DNA from: Rhodocyclaceae bacterium
GTDB taxonomy: Bacteria; Pseudomonadota; Gammaproteobacteria; Burkholderiales; Rhodocyclaceae
Direction: 5' to 3'
DNA: 48,850 bases
Assembly: GCA_011391215.1 (NCBI GenBank)
Contig: JAABQX010000010.1
Span: forward strand, 1 to 48,850
Shown: positions 1-8,699 of the stretch, piece by piece
How the letters are laid out: each line of letters begins with the position of its first letter
Position numbering within the stretch: position 1 is the stretch's first letter
Notes under the pieces: generated by a model
What the model saw: the letters and a program-made list of their open reading frames with translations, nothing else
Database searches by the model: none
What the model was told of the DNA's origin: nothing
Translations under genes and position numbers: made by a program

Positions 1-319
1 GCAGTTTCATGCCCGGCGGCAAGGGCAGGCCGGCGGTCAGCGAGCCCATGCGCTCCTGTGACAAGGCCTCGGCGCGCCGGTTAGCGTCGTTCAGGGCGGC
101 GGCGATCAGGTCTTCGAGCATTTCCTTGTCGTCCATCACCGACGCATCGATCATCACGCGCTTGACATCATGCTTGCAGGTCATCACCACCTTGACAGCG
201 CCAGCGCCGGATTGGCCTTCGACTTCGAGATTGGCTAGTTCGTCCTGCGCCTTGGCCATGTTTTCCTGCATTTTCTGCGCCTGTTTCATCAGGTTGGCGA
301 TGCCGCCTTTGTTCAACAT
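1..319 (-). CDS. ybaB: YbaB/EbfC nucleoid-associated protein, 3' end cut by window edge
   Basis: Small DNA-binding protein of the YbaB/EbfC family, which forms a dimer with tweezer-like arms and coats nucleoid DNA. The visible 106 codons start [20 protein letters not shown], the family's N-terminal helix, and run to LPLPPGMKL, close to the usual C-terminus. Only two or three residues should be missing beyond base 1. The ATG at 319 is preceded by an AAGGAAA ribosome binding site. The gene lies 10 bases after the dnaX stop, the usual dnaX-ybaB-recR order in proteobacteria, so recR probably follows outside the window. Identification is firm; the exact C-terminus is not visible. Confidence 0.95.
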   Translation of the reverse strand, partial: MLNKGGIANLMKQAQKMQENMAKAQDELANLEVEGQSGAGAVKVVMTCKHDVKRVMIDASVMDDKEMLEDLIAAALNDANRRAEALSQERMGSLTAGLPLPPGMKL

Positions 320-329
320 GTGAGTTTCC

Positions 330-1958
330 TTAAATGGGTTTGATGGTGGATTCGTCGATGCTGGCGTCGAACAGGTCGCACAACTCGTTGACCAGGGGAT
401 CGCTCTCGATGGCGGCGATGGCGCGGTCCTGCCGTTCGCGTTTTTCACCATCAGCGCGGGTTTTCGGGGTTTCCCCCTCGGGTTCGGCCAGCACGATTTC
501 AAGAACGAGCGGACGAGCAAAATGTTTGATGAGTTCCGCACGTAGTTTTTCCTGATGCGACTGGAGATACTTGTGTGCCGGCGCCAGGCGCAGCACGATG
601 CGCGCATCGTCGAGACTCGCCAACTCACAATGCTGGGCCAACTGACGGACTAGGCCGGCGGGCAAACCAGCCGCCAAGCCATGCCAGTCATCGCTCCCGG
701 CTTCAACAGGCCCAGCGGCAACCATTGGGGTTGAAGCCGGTGCAACGACTGTTGTTAGTTGTGGCTGCGGCGCAGCGGCTCTTGGCAACGTCGTATTTTG
801 GCGTACCGGTTGCGCCGTCCCCGTACTGGAACGGCCCGGCTGCGCCGTCCCGTGGGTGCCGACTTTTTCATTCCCGCTAGACGGGCGGAACGCATGCAGC
901 CGCAACAGCGTCATGCCGAAGCCCGCCGCCTCATCCGGCGCCAGCGTCAGTTCGTCGCGGCCGTGGATGGCGATCTGGTAGCACAGCTGCAAAAACTCGG
1001 CGTCGAGCCGTTCGGCATACGACGCCAGCCGCTCGCGCTCAGCCACATCAAGCAATGCATTGGGCGCCAGTTGCACCAGCGCGATACGATGGAACAAGGT
1101 CGCCAGTTCCTGCAGCGCCGAATCGAAGCTCAGGCTGCGTGCCTCCATGGTGTCAGCCACCGCCAGCATGGCATGGATGTCACCGGCCGCCAGTCCGTCA
1201 AGCAAGGCAAACAGGTGGTCATCGCCCACCGTGCCGAGCATGGCCCGCACGCCCTCCTCCTCGATACGACCGGCGCCGTGGGCGATCGCCTGATCGAGCA
1301 ACGAGAGCGCATCGCGCATCGAACCGGCGGCGGCCTTGGCGAGATGACGTAGCGCGGCGGGTTCGCAGGCGATGCCTTCCGCTGCCAGCACACGCGTCAG
1401 ATGCTCGATGATGTGGCCCGGCGGCATCTGCTTGAGGTTGAATTGCAGGCAGCGCGACAGCACCGTCACCGGAATCTTTTGCGGATCGGTGGTGGCGAGG
1501 ATGAACTTGACGTGCTCCGGCGGCTCTTCCAGCGTTTTCAACATCGCGTTGAAGGCATGGCCGGAAAGCTGGTGCACTTCGTCGATCATGTACACCTTGT
1601 AGCGGCCGCTGTTCGGCGCATACGCTGCCTTTTCGAGCAGCGCCGCCATGTCGTCGACGCCGCGATTCGAGGCGGCATCCATTTCCACGTAGTCGATGAA
1701 GCGTCCGCTATCAATCTCCGTGCAGGCGGAACAAACCCCGCAAGGCGTCGACGTGATGCCGGTTTCGCAGTTCAGCGCCTTGGCGAGGATGCGCGCGATC
1801 GTCGTCTTTCCCACGCCGCGCGTACCGGTGAAGAGGTAAGCATGGTGCAGCCGCTGCTGTTCGAGCGCATGCACCAGTGCGCGCACCACATGTTCCTGCC
1901 CGACCAGGGTGTCGAAAGACTTGGGGCGCCACTTGCGGGCCAGTACTTGATAATTCAT
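330..1958 (-). CDS. dnaX: DNA polymerase III subunit gamma/tau
   Basis: Clamp-loader ATPase of the replicative polymerase, 542 residues. I start it at [10 protein letters not shown] (1958) because this is the family N-terminus, although the frame stays open upstream to 2135. The AAA+ module shows Walker A GTRGVGKT (45-52), four zinc-ligand cysteines (64, 73, 76, 79), Walker B DEVH (126-129) and the SRC arginine-finger motif (168-170). After about residue 360 comes a low-complexity Gly/Thr/Gln linker, then the tau-type C-terminal region. The linker carries a copy of the 24-base dispersed repeat (844-867) and a 16-base direct repeat nearby. A TAGAAT box ends 7 bases before the ATG and there is no Shine-Dalgarno, so the transcript may be leaderless. 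ybaB follows 10 bases downstream. Confidence 0.97.
   Translation of the reverse strand: MNYQVLARKWRPKSFDTLVGQEHVVRALVHALEQQRLHHAYLFTGTRGVGKTTIARILAKALNCETGITSTPCGVCSACTEIDSGRFIDYVEMDAASNRGVDDMAALLEKAAYAPNSGRYKVYMIDEVHQLSGHAFNAMLKTLEEPPEHVKFILATTDPQKIPVTVLSRCLQFNLKQMPPGHIIEHLTRVLAAEGIACEPAALRHLAKAAAGSMRDALSLLDQAIAHGAGRIEEEGVRAMLGTVGDDHLFALLDGLAAGDIHAMLAVADTMEARSLSFDSALQELATLFHRIALVQLAPNALLDVAERERLASYAERLDAEFLQLCYQIAIHGRDELTLAPDEAAGFGMTLLRLHAFRPSSGNEKVGTHGTAQPGRSSTGTAQPVRQNTTLPRAAAPQPQLTTVVAPASTPMVAAGPVEAGSDDWHGLAAGLPAGLVRQLAQHCELASLDDARIVLRLAPAHKYLQSHQEKLRAELIKHFARPLVLEIVLAEPEGETPKTRADGEKRERQDRAIAAIESDPLVNELCDLFDASIDESTIKPI
806..851. repeat. 16-base direct repeat in dnaX linker
   Basis: Two copies, 806-821 and 836-851, match at 15 of 16 positions and encode GTAQP twice. 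Both contain GCGCCGTCCC, which is also the left end of the adjacent 24-base repeat. A local duplication of that end is plausible. Confidence 0.6.
844..867 (+). repeat. 24-base dispersed repeat, copy 1 (in dnaX)
   Basis: Starts GCCGTC and ends GCCGACTTTT. It has four differences from the commonest form, all in the middle block. Read on the dnaX strand it encodes KVGTHGTA in the linker between the AAA+ domains and the tau tail. Confidence 0.75.
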
Positions 1959-1965
1959 GCCCGCG

Positions 1966-1971
1966 ATTCTA
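1966..1971 (-). promoter_or_regulatory. Candidate extended -10 box for dnaX
   Basis: On the minus strand the sequence reads TTTGTTAGAAT, a TAGAAT box with the extended TG one base upstream. Only seven bases separate it from the dnaX ATG and no Shine-Dalgarno lies between. A start site at or next to the ATG would make the mRNA leaderless. No good -35 is visible. Confidence 0.45.
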
Positions 1972-1980
1972 ACAAACGCA

Positions 1981-2008
1981 AACGGGCGCCCTGCATCGAG
2001 CGCCCGTT
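1981..2008. terminator. Hairpin between the Spy-like gene and dnaX
   Basis: Perfect 9-base arms AACGGGCGC and GCGCCCGTT enclose a 10-base loop. CTTCTTTT follows on the plus side and a T-rich TGCGTTTGTT follows on the minus side. For minus-strand transcription it sits 20 bases after the Spy-like stop and just before the dnaX -10 box, so it probably ends the Spy-like transcript. Confidence 0.65.
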
Positions 2009-2028
2009 CTTCTTTTAGCCGCAGATCA

Positions 2029-2583
2029 TCAGCTTTGCGGCGGCATTCCCCGGCCCGGGCCGCCCATGCCGCCACCGTGCCTACCGCCGTGTCCACCCAT
2101 GCCGCCCCCCATCTTGGCAACTTGCTGGTCCGCAAGTAACTTCTGCTCGGGCGTCAGCGCATCGTACAAGCGCTTGAAGTTCTCATTCACCCCGGTCAGT
2201 GCGGTGAGATGCTCCTGCATCATGACCTGACGCTTGGCCATGCGTTCGGGGGCAGTCAATTTTTCATCCGCCGCCTGCGCCTGGAAAGCCTGGCGGCCCT
2301 TGCCGGCCTCGCTCTTGGCCTTCTCGGCAAAAGCCTGCCAAAGCGGTTCCTGCTGCGGCGTCAGCTTCAACGGGCCTTTGAACATGTCGAGGCGCTGCTC
2401 GGCACGAGCGGCCGGATCGAACTTCATCGATGCCTGACGTCCCATGGGGCCACCCTGCATGCCCATTGGCCCGGTGCCCTGCGGCCCCATGCCGTCGCAG
2501 CCAGAGCGGCCTTGCGCAATGGCGGCGCCGCCGATACCTGCGGCGATGATCAAACCGGCGATGATTTTGTGATTGCGTTTCAT
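2029..2583 (-). CDS. Spy/CpxP family periplasmic LTxxQ-motif protein
   Basis: Secreted protein of 184 residues. The ATG at 2583 has AAGGAG close upstream and is followed by a typical signal peptide (MKRNHKIIAGLIIAAGIGG, cleavage near AIA-QG). Two LTxxQ-type motifs are visible: LTPQQ in the middle and LTPEQ near the end, as in Spy/CpxP, which bind unfolded proteins in the periplasm and respond to envelope or metal stress. Both the segment after the signal peptide and the tail are rich in Gly, Met and His, so metal binding is possible (inference). It stands alone between ffs and dnaX. An inverted repeat lies upstream at 2651-2665. Confidence 0.8.
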   Translation of the reverse strand: MKRNHKIIAGLIIAAGIGGAAIAQGRSGCDGMGPQGTGPMGMQGGPMGRQASMKFDPAARAEQRLDMFKGPLKLTPQQEPLWQAFAEKAKSEAGKGRQAFQAQAADEKLTAPERMAKRQVMMQEHLTALTGVNENFKRLYDALTPEQKLLADQQVAKMGGGMGGHGGRHGGGMGGPGRGMPPQS

Positions 2584-2650
2584 GTTGCTCTCCTTGTGAG
2601 TGAACCGTCGATGGGAGAGATTAGGCGCCGCGGATGTAAGCGGACGATAT

Positions 2651-2665
2651 CCGGTTTGTAACCGG
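2651..2665. promoter_or_regulatory. Inverted repeat upstream of the Spy-like gene
   Basis: CCGGTT, a 3-base loop, then AACCGG: a perfect 6-base inverted repeat about 70 bases before the Spy-like ATG and 33 bases after the end of ffs. It could be an operator or a weak processing/termination hairpin for ffs. No T-run follows. Confidence 0.3.
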
Positions 2666-2697
2666 GTATGAAACGTGAAACATTTTGAAAGGGAGAG

Positions 2698-2797
2698 GTG
2701 GCGAGCCTGACCCCCGGCACTTGCAGTAAGTAGCTGTGGCTGCTGCCTTCCGGCCCTGACCCGATTCACCACCCCGCAATGCGGGGAGACCCGCCAC
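2698..2797 (-). ncRNA. ffs: Signal recognition particle RNA, small (4.5S) type
   Basis: About 100 bases. The minus-strand sequence contains the SRP domain IV signature: GGGTCAGG, then a GCC-GGAA-GGC tetraloop stem, then AGCAGCC, which forms the Ffh-binding loop. The ends GTGGCG and CGCCAC pair, closing the long hairpin typical of 4.5S RNA. The RNA joins Ffh to target membrane proteins to SecYEG. The ends given are those of the closing helix; the mature termini may differ by a few bases. Confidence 0.93.
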
Positions 2798-2802
2798 GAC
2801 GA

Positions 2803-2833
2803 AGTCTAGCAGAAGATCACACCCCGCCCTCAA
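2803..2833 (-). promoter_or_regulatory. Candidate promoter of ffs
   Basis: On the minus strand TTGAGG (2828-2833) and TAGACT (2803-2808) are separated by 19 bases. The TAGACT box ends five bases before the predicted 5' end of the RNA, which fits a stable-RNA promoter. Confidence 0.5.
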
Positions 2834-2857
2834 GATCAGCAATCAATCCGGCAATTT

Positions 2858-3730
2858 TCAGAGGCATTGCAAAAACTCGCGCACCACGGCGACTTGCGCG
2901 TCATCCATGAACATCGGCGCATGGCCGACACCGGGGATTTCCACGCTGCGCGCACGCGGTCCGCGCTCGCCCATCGCCGCCACCGTCTGCCGTGACAGCA
3001 GATCGGAGGTTTCTCCACGCACCACCAGTGTCGGGCAACGGATCGCGTCATACAGCGGCCAGAGATCGACATCCTTGCCCACTTCGCCTTGCGCGGCCAC
3101 TGCGGCGTTGAAGGGCGCGGCAATCCCCGGGTCGTAGCGCAAAGCGATGCGCCCATTCGACCCGGTCTTGACGACACGCTCGGTGAGATGTCGCCACTGC
3201 CCGTCGGTGAGATTGCCGAAGGGCGCTGCAATCAGGCGGATGTAGTGCTCGGCCTCCTCGATCGTGGCGAAATCGGGCGGTGTGGCGAGATATGTACTGA
3301 TGCGCGCCAGGGCGCCCGCCGCAATCACCGGCCCGACATCGTTAAGAATCAGCCGCCGGATCGGTGTTTCAGCTTGCGCCGCCAACGCCATGCCGATCAT
3401 GCCGCCCATCGAGGTGCCGAGCCAATCGACGGTCTCGACATCGAGCCGTGCGAGCAGCGCCACCATGTCGGCCGCGTATTGCGGAATACCGTAGTGCAGC
3501 GGTTCGCGCAGCCAGTCGCTCTGACCACGCCCGACGACGTCGGGGCAAACCACGCGGTATGCACCTGCCAGAGCCTGCGCCAGATAATCGAAATCACGCC
3601 CGCAACGGGTCAGGCCATGCACGCAGATCAACACACGTGGATTGTGCGGATCGCCCCACTCGACATAGGCCATGCGATGGAAGCCGGCAGGACTCAGGCA
3701 TTTGACGAAACTCTGGCGCATTGCTGTCAT
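2858..3730 (-). CDS. Alpha/beta-fold hydrolase, substrate unknown
   Basis: A 290-residue hydrolase fold. CVHGL (36-40) is the oxyanion-hole region, GTSMGG (105-110) is the nucleophile elbow with Ser107, and Asp243 and His270 (GVGH) complete a plausible triad. Its ATG overlaps the comEC stop as ATGA, so it is translationally coupled to comEC; a second in-frame ATG three codons on is possible. No signal peptide is seen, so it should be cytoplasmic. Related proteins are annotated as generic esterases or hydrolases and nothing in the sequence fixes a substrate. The link to comEC is by expression only. Confidence 0.85.
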   Translation of the reverse strand: MTAMRQSFVKCLSPAGFHRMAYVEWGDPHNPRVLICVHGLTRCGRDFDYLAQALAGAYRVVCPDVVGRGQSDWLREPLHYGIPQYAADMVALLARLDVETVDWLGTSMGGMIGMALAAQAETPIRRLILNDVGPVIAAGALARISTYLATPPDFATIEEAEHYIRLIAAPFGNLTDGQWRHLTERVVKTGSNGRIALRYDPGIAAPFNAAVAAQGEVGKDVDLWPLYDAIRCPTLVVRGETSDLLSRQTVAAMGERGPRARSVEIPGVGHAPMFMDDAQVAVVREFLQCL

Positions 3731-6108
3731 GGCGAACTTTCACGGGAAACGAAGTCAGGATTGTGCCAGTAGCGCCGCCGTTGCTCACGTTCATGCACGA
3801 TGTCGGCGCCCGCCACCGAATAATTCACAGTGACGGCCCCCGCCTGATCGGTGCGATGAATGCTTGCGCTGCCAGCCAGATAGCGGTCGAGAACTTCCGG
3901 GTAGGGATGGCCGAAGCGATTCCGGTAGCCGACCGGAAAAATCACCTCACGTGCCCCCACAGCCGTCACAAAAGCCGGCGATGACGTGCGCTTGCCGCCA
4001 TGGTGCGGCGCCACCAGAATATCTGCCTGCACGTCCGGGCCATGGCGCGCCAGCAGGGCCGCTTCGGCCGCACCTTCGAGATCGCCGGGGATCAGCACCG
4101 TGCCGTGCGGGCTGTCGATCTTGAGCACACAACTCATGGCGTTCGTCGCCAGCTTGCGCTTGTAGTCATCGGCCAGCGGATGCAGCAGACGAAAACGCAC
4201 GCCATCCCATTCCCAGCTTTCCCCGTCGCCACATTGCCGTCCCGCCAGCACCGACTTTTGCAGGATCGGATGCGTCGGGGGGATGGAGGTGATGAAGTCG
4301 GCAACCGGTAGCGCGGCAAGCAAGGAAACCGCGCCGCCGGCATGATCCTGATCGGCATGGCTGACAATCAACGTATCCAGGCGTTGCACACCGGCTGCCC
4401 GCAAATAAGGCCAGAGGATGCGGTTGCCGCTATCGGCGGCGACATTAAAGGTAGGGCCGGTATCGAATATCAAGTCGTGCGTGGCGGTTTGCACATGCAC
4501 GGCCTGGCCCTGGCCGACGTCGAGCACGGTGATTCGCATCTCGCCCGGCGCGGGTCGTGGCGGAAAAATGAAGAACAAGGGCAGGAAACTCACCAGCCCC
4601 AGCCAGCGCGCAGGGAAACCGCGCGGCAGCAGCAGCCAGAGCGTCCCCGCCAGTGCCAGCGGTACCGCCCAAACGGGGGGCGCGTGCTGCTGCCAGAGCG
4701 CGCCCGGCAGGGCAGCCAGCCATTCCAGGAACACCATGAGGCCGGTCAGCAGCCCATGCGCCAACTGCAGCGCGATGCCGCCACCGGGCAGGCTGCCGAG
4801 CAGCGCCAGCGGCGTGACCAGAAAACTCACCAGTGGAATCGCCAGGGCATTGGCAATGGGCGAGACCAGCGAGAACTGCTGGAACAGCGCCAGCAGCGCG
4901 GGGATCAGGCCGAGTAGCATCGCCCATTGCGCCCTGCCCCATTCGACCAGCCAGTGCCGCTGCCCCAGCCGTCCCTGGCCAATATAGAAGAGCAGCGCCA
5001 CCGCGCCAAAAGACAACCAGAAACCGGCTGCCAAGACCGCCCACGGGTCGAGCAGCAGCACCAGCAGCAACGCGAGTCCCAACACGTGCGGAGCAGCCAC
5101 GGCACGTCCGGAAAGCATCGCCACTGCCACCACACCGAGCATGTAGAGCGTACGCTGCGCCGGCACACCGAAGCCGGCGAGCAATGCATAGCCGAACGCT
5201 CCGGTGAAACCGGCGAGTGCGGCGGCTTTCTGTGCCGGCCAGAGCAGCGGCAGACGCGGCGAACGCCGCCAGAATACGGCTACTAGCCAGGCGACGAGAC
5301 CGCCGAGCATCGTCACATGCAGCCCGGAAATCGACATCAGGTGGGTGATGCCGGTGGCGGCAAACAAGCGCCAGAGCTCCGGCGCGATGGCCTGCTGGTC
5401 ACCCACCGCCAGCGCCGCGAGCACACCGGCGTAGGGTTGGTCGGGCAAGGTATGGGAAATCCGTGTCCGCGCCGACTCGCGCAGCCGCTCAATCGCACCG
5501 GACAGGCCGCCAGCACCTGTCTCCAGCCGTCCCGTCAGCGCCGACTTTCTGACGTAACCCGTGGCGCGGATGTTGCGCTCAAACAGCCAGCCCTCGTAAT
5601 CGAAACCGTGCGGATTGACATTGCCATTCGGTCGTTTCAGACGCACCAGAAAGCGCCAGCGCTCCCCCGCGTGCGGCAGTGGCAGTCCATTGGGTGCAGC
5701 GAATTCTTCGTCGGTTTCGTCATCCGCATCGGTATCGAACTGGCGATACCAGCTCAGTGCGATGCGGCGCGGCACCGGCGCAGCCGCTTGCTCAACCGCA
5801 ACAGTAAAGCGCACCCCGCGTTCGAAACGTTGCGGCAACTCGGCAACCACGCCGGTGATTTCGATGTCGCGCCCTTCCCACTCGACCGGCAGGGCATCCG
5901 CCAGCCGCCAGTGGGCAAATCCCCCTGCCCAGGCCAGCCCGAGCAAGGCCGCGCCAATTATGGATAGCCAGCGCCGACGCTGCCGTCCGGCCAGCCACAG
6001 CAGCGACCCAGCCACCGCCATGGCCGCCAGAAAAGTCGGCGCTGGCAGGACGGCACGCTGTTGCAGCAGCCAGATGCCCAGCGCAAAAGCCAGCACCCGC
6101 CACGGCAT
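3727..6108 (-). CDS. comEC: ComEC/Rec2 DNA internalisation channel protein
   Basis: Inner-membrane protein of 793 residues that carries single-stranded DNA into the cytoplasm during natural transformation. It has N-terminal membrane segments and a DUF4131-type soluble domain (roughly 25-170). The competence domain follows, with its motif HLMSISGLHV near residue 258 and many hydrophobic helices to about 500. The C-terminal metallo-beta-lactamase-like domain begins at VLDVGQGQ (about 527) and has the metal motif SHADQDHAGG near 584. Full length, with no visible defect. It diverges from the DUF2062 gene 12 bases away and overlaps the hydrolase start. It holds three copies of the 24-base repeat (4236, 5526, 6031), more than any other gene here. 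Confidence 0.96.
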   Translation of the reverse strand: MPWRVLAFALGIWLLQQRAVLPAPTFLAAMAVAGSLLWLAGRQRRRWLSIIGAALLGLAWAGGFAHWRLADALPVEWEGRDIEITGVVAELPQRFERGVRFTVAVEQAAAPVPRRIALSWYRQFDTDADDETDEEFAAPNGLPLPHAGERWRFLVRLKRPNGNVNPHGFDYEGWLFERNIRATGYVRKSALTGRLETGAGGLSGAIERLRESARTRISHTLPDQPYAGVLAALAVGDQQAIAPELWRLFAATGITHLMSISGLHVTMLGGLVAWLVAVFWRRSPRLPLLWPAQKAAALAGFTGAFGYALLAGFGVPAQRTLYMLGVVAVAMLSGRAVAAPHVLGLALLLVLLLDPWAVLAAGFWLSFGAVALLFYIGQGRLGQRHWLVEWGRAQWAMLLGLIPALLALFQQFSLVSPIANALAIPLVSFLVTPLALLGSLPGGGIALQLAHGLLTGLMVFLEWLAALPGALWQQHAPPVWAVPLALAGTLWLLLPRGFPARWLGLVSFLPLFFIFPPRPAPGEMRITVLDVGQGQAVHVQTATHDLIFDTGPTFNVAADSGNRILWPYLRAAGVQRLDTLIVSHADQDHAGGAVSLLAALPVADFITSIPPTHPILQKSVLAGRQCGDGESWEWDGVRFRLLHPLADDYKRKLATNAMSCVLKIDSPHGTVLIPGDLEGAAEAALLARHGPDVQADILVAPHHGGKRTSSPAFVTAVGAREVIFPVGYRNRFGHPYPEVLDRYLAGSASIHRTDQAGAVTVNYSVAGADIVHEREQRRRYWHNPDFVSRESSP
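4236..4259 (+). repeat. 24-base dispersed repeat, copy 2 (in comEC)
   Basis: One difference from the commonest form. On the comEC strand it encodes KSVLAGR, within the metallo-beta-lactamase-like domain. Confidence 0.85.
5526..5549 (+). repeat. 24-base dispersed repeat, copy 3 (in comEC)
   Basis: Two differences from the commonest form. It encodes KSALTGR, just before the competence domain. Confidence 0.85.
6031..6054 (-). repeat. 24-base dispersed repeat, copy 4 (in comEC)
   Basis: One difference. It is in opposite orientation to copies 2 and 3, so the comEC strand reads it as AVLPAPTF in the N-terminal membrane region. Confidence 0.85.
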
Positions 6109-6114
6109 TACAAT
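6109..6114 (+). promoter_or_regulatory. Candidate -10 box for the DUF2062 gene
   Basis: TACAAT ends six bases before the ATG at 6121. There is no Shine-Dalgarno, so a leaderless transcript is possible. The whole comEC-DUF2062 divergent gap is only 12 bases. Confidence 0.35.
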
Positions 6115-6120
6115 GACCTC

Positions 6121-6693
6121 ATGCGCAACTGGCTAAGAAAATACATGCCCGACCACGCAGCGGTCCACGAAAACCGCTGGCTGGCGCCGTTTCGCAACAC
6201 GCTGTTGCATCCGCGCCTGTGGCACATCAATCGCCATTCGGCCGCCGGCGGCGTGGCAACGGGATTGTTTTGCGGGCTGATTCCCGGGCCGCTGCAAATG
6301 CTTGGCGCGGCACTCTGTGCCATCATTTTCCGCATCAATCTGCCGCTCGCGCTCATTACCACGTTTTACACCAACCCGTTTACCATCGTGCCGCTGTATC
6401 TGGTCGCCTTCGCCTTGGGCCGGTTCGTGCTGGGGTTGTTCGGGCATGCGCACGGGCAGTTCGTCGTTCCGCCCGAGTACGGCGACCCCGGCAGCGAAAC
6501 CCTATCAGCATGGGGCAGCGCGGTGGTCGACTGGATGGTGGAACTGGGCGCCCCACTCGCCATCGGTCTGCCGTTGTTGGCCGGACTACTGGCCGCCGTC
6601 GGCTACCTTGCGATCCGACTGGCCTGGCGCGTGTACCTCGTCCGCGCTTGGCATCATCGACGCATCCGCAGAGCCCAAGCGCCCGTCGCATAG
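6121..6693 (+). CDS. DUF2062 inner-membrane protein
   Basis: A 190-residue membrane protein starting [10 protein letters not shown]. It carries the DUF2062 pattern: a basic N-terminus, [18 protein letters not shown] (about residues 45-62), then INLPLA and YTNPFT before further hydrophobic helices; there are about four membrane segments. The molecular function of the family is not established. It is the only plus-strand gene in the first 9.5 kb, diverging from comEC. Its last 108 bases overlap the 3' end of lolD on the other strand, so the two genes are convergent and overlapping. Confidence 0.85.
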   Translation: MRNWLRKYMPDHAAVHENRWLAPFRNTLLHPRLWHINRHSAAGGVATGLFCGLIPGPLQMLGAALCAIIFRINLPLALITTFYTNPFTIVPLYLVAFALGRFVLGLFGHAHGQFVVPPEYGDPGSETLSAWGSAVVDWMVELGAPLAIGLPLLAGLLAAVGYLAIRLAWRVYLVRAWHHRRIRRAQAPVA

Positions 6694-7356
6694 CAAAAGT
6701 CGGCGCTGGCAGGACGCCGCCAGCGTCGCATCATGGGTGACGATCACCAGACTGGTGCCGTGCGCCGCGTTCATGTGCAACATCAAGGCAAATACTTCAT
6801 CCGCCGTACGGCGATCGAGGTTGCCGGTCGGCTCGTCGGCCAGTACGCACGCCGGCCGTGTCACCAGGGCACGCGCCAGCGCAGCCCGCTGACGCTCGCC
6901 ACCGGAAAGTTCGCCGGGCCGATGCTTGAGCCGCGCGCCCAAGCCGACGTCGGTCAGGAGCGCCGCCGCCTGCGCTTCGGCATCCGCCTTGGCCATGCGC
7001 CGGATCAACAGCGGCATGGCGACATTTTCCAGCGCCGTGAATTCCGGCAGCAGGTGGTGAAACTGATAGACGAAGCCGAGCGATTCGTTGCGCAACCGCC
7101 CACGCTCGGCTTCCGAGACCTCCGCCAAGGCCCGGCCGAGCAGATGAACTGTGCCGGCCGATGGCACATCCAGCCCACCCAACAGATGCAGCAGCGTGCT
7201 CTTGCCGGAACCGCTGGAACCGACAATCGCCAGCGTCTCGCCAGCGCCGATTTTCAGGTCGATGCCGGTCAGCACCGGCACATCGGTCGCGCCCTGGCGG
7301 AAGATTTTGGCCAGACCGGCACAGACTAGAACGGGCGCCTTCATGGAATCACTCAT
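6586..7356 (-). CDS. lolD: Lipoprotein-releasing system ATP-binding protein LolD
   Basis: ABC ATPase of 256 residues that powers transfer of outer-membrane lipoproteins from the inner membrane to LolA. Walker A GSSGSGKS (46-53), the Q-loop region [18 protein letters not shown], signature LSGGE (150-154), Walker B VLADE (171-175) and His208 are all present. The [16 protein letters not shown] stretch is typical of LolD/MacB-type ATPases. The start overlaps the end of lolC by 8 bases. Compared with the usual 228-233 residues there is a tail of about 22 residues that runs antisense to the DUF2062 gene. The 24-base repeat at 6695-6718 encodes ASCQRRLL just before DGRL. Confidence 0.94.
   Translation of the reverse strand: MSDSMKAPVLVCAGLAKIFRQGATDVPVLTGIDLKIGAGETLAIVGSSGSGKSTLLHLLGGLDVPSAGTVHLLGRALAEVSEAERGRLRNESLGFVYQFHHLLPEFTALENVAMPLLIRRMAKADAEAQAAALLTDVGLGARLKHRPGELSGGERQRAALARALVTRPACVLADEPTGNLDRRTADEVFALMLHMNAAHGTSLVIVTHDATLAASCQRRLLLCDGRLGSADASMMPSADEVHAPGQSDRKVADGGQ
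6695..6718 (-). repeat. 24-base dispersed repeat, copy 5 (in lolD)
   Basis: Two differences. It begins one base after the DUF2062 stop codon but lies inside lolD, where it is read as ASCQRRLL, the only copy in that register. Confidence 0.85.
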
Positions 7357-8611
7357 ACCTGAGCGCCTCCGCCGGATTCACCCGCGCCGCGCGCCAACTC
7401 GGATATAGCGTCGCCAATACTGTCAGAGTGAAGGAAACCACGGCGATGATCCAGACATCCGACCAGTGCAAATCGGAAGGTAGATCGGAAATGTAATAAA
7501 CATCCTTGGCAAGGAACTGCATACCCAGCATGCGTTCGAGGAAGGGCACGACCACATCGACATTCAGCGCCAGCGCCACACCACCGCCAATGCCCATGAC
7601 CAAACCGATCACGCCGATCAACGTGCCCTGCAGGATGAAGATGCGCATGATGCTGCCGGGACTCGCCCCGAGCGTGCGCAGGATGGCGATATCGGCACGC
7701 TTGTCGGTCACCGTCATCACCAGCGTGGACACGATATTGAAAGCCGCTACCGCGACGATCAGCAGCAGGATGAGGAACATCATGTTCTTTTCGATCGCCA
7801 CGGCGCGGAAGAAATTGGCGTGATTCTTCGTCCAGTCGGAAACGCGCAGATCCTGCCCCAGACCGCCTGCCAATTCACGCACCACCGTCGGTGCGGCAAA
7901 GAGGTCATCGAGTTTGAGACGCACGCCGGAAACGCGCTCATCCATTTGATAGAGCTTTTGCGCATCCGCCATGTGCAGCAGTGCCAGGCCCGAGTCGTAT
8001 TCGAACATGCCGACCTCAAAGATGCCGACCACGGTGAATTGCTTCAGGCGTGGCAATACCGCCGCCGGTGTCACCATGCCTTGCGGCGCGATCAAGGTCA
8101 CCTTGTCGCCGGTGAAGGCGCGCAGCGCGTAAGCCAGTTCTGCGCCCAGAATAATGCCAAACTCGCCCGGCTGCAGCTGTTCCAGCGCACCCGTTTTCAT
8201 GTGGCCGGCAAAATCGGCGACGCGATCTTCTTCCACCGGCAAAATGCCGCGCACCAGCACGCCTTTCACCTGTCCGTCGAAAGAGAGCATGCCCTGTTGC
8301 TGCACATAGGGCGCGGCCGCTACCACACGCGGATGGCGCACCACGGCATCCATTGCCTGCTGCCAGTTTTCCATCTCACCATCGGCACCGGATATCTGCG
8401 CATGCGAAGCCACGCCGAGAATGCGCGTGCGCAGCTCCTTCTGGAAACCGTTCATCACCGACAGCACGACGATCAGTGCCGCCACGCCGAGCGCCAGGCC
8501 GAGCATGGAAATTAGTGAGATGAAGGAAATGAAGCGATTGCCGCCGCCCGGCTTGCGGGCGGACGTGTAGCGCAGCCCAATCAGCGCTTCAAACGGGGTT
8601 TCAAATGACAT
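7349..8611 (-). CDS. lolC: Lipoprotein-releasing ABC transporter permease, LolC/LolE family
   Basis: Membrane subunit of the Lol exporter, 420 residues. The N-terminal region [41 protein letters not shown] contains the first membrane helix and the conserved LRY start of LolC/E. A large periplasmic domain follows, then three C-terminal helices with the FtsX-like pattern ([26 protein letters not shown]). Only one permease gene accompanies lolD. A single permease may form a homodimer in this organism, as for LolF proteins in bacteria with a two-gene system (inference). A TAGAAT box ends 7 bases before the ATG and no Shine-Dalgarno is seen. Confidence 0.93.
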   Translation of the reverse strand: MSFETPFEALIGLRYTSARKPGGGNRFISFISLISMLGLALGVAALIVVLSVMNGFQKELRTRILGVASHAQISGADGEMENWQQAMDAVVRHPRVVAAAPYVQQQGMLSFDGQVKGVLVRGILPVEEDRVADFAGHMKTGALEQLQPGEFGIILGAELAYALRAFTGDKVTLIAPQGMVTPAAVLPRLKQFTVVGIFEVGMFEYDSGLALLHMADAQKLYQMDERVSGVRLKLDDLFAAPTVVRELAGGLGQDLRVSDWTKNHANFFRAVAIEKNMMFLILLLIVAVAAFNIVSTLVMTVTDKRADIAILRTLGASPGSIMRIFILQGTLIGVIGLVMGIGGGVALALNVDVVVPFLERMLGMQFLAKDVYYISDLPSDLHWSDVWIIAVVSFTLTVLATLYPSWRAARVNPAEALRYE

Positions 8612-8618
8612 GAAGGCG

Positions 8619-8624
8619 ATTCTA
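8619..8624 (-). promoter_or_regulatory. Candidate -10 box for lolC
   Basis: On the minus strand TAGAAT then seven bases then the ATG of lolC. There is no ribosome binding site between and no clear -35. Confidence 0.4.
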
Positions 8625-8699
8625 CCTGCGGACCACCAAGGTCACGCACTCCAGCCACTGCAACAAATTCTCGAACAGCTTCTCGGGATGGAGCAGCGC

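Noticed and set aside
1959-2135. Upstream extension of the dnaX frame to 2135
   Set aside because: It would run through the hairpin at 1981-2008 and the end of the Spy-like gene, and [10 protein letters not shown] is the conserved N-terminus.
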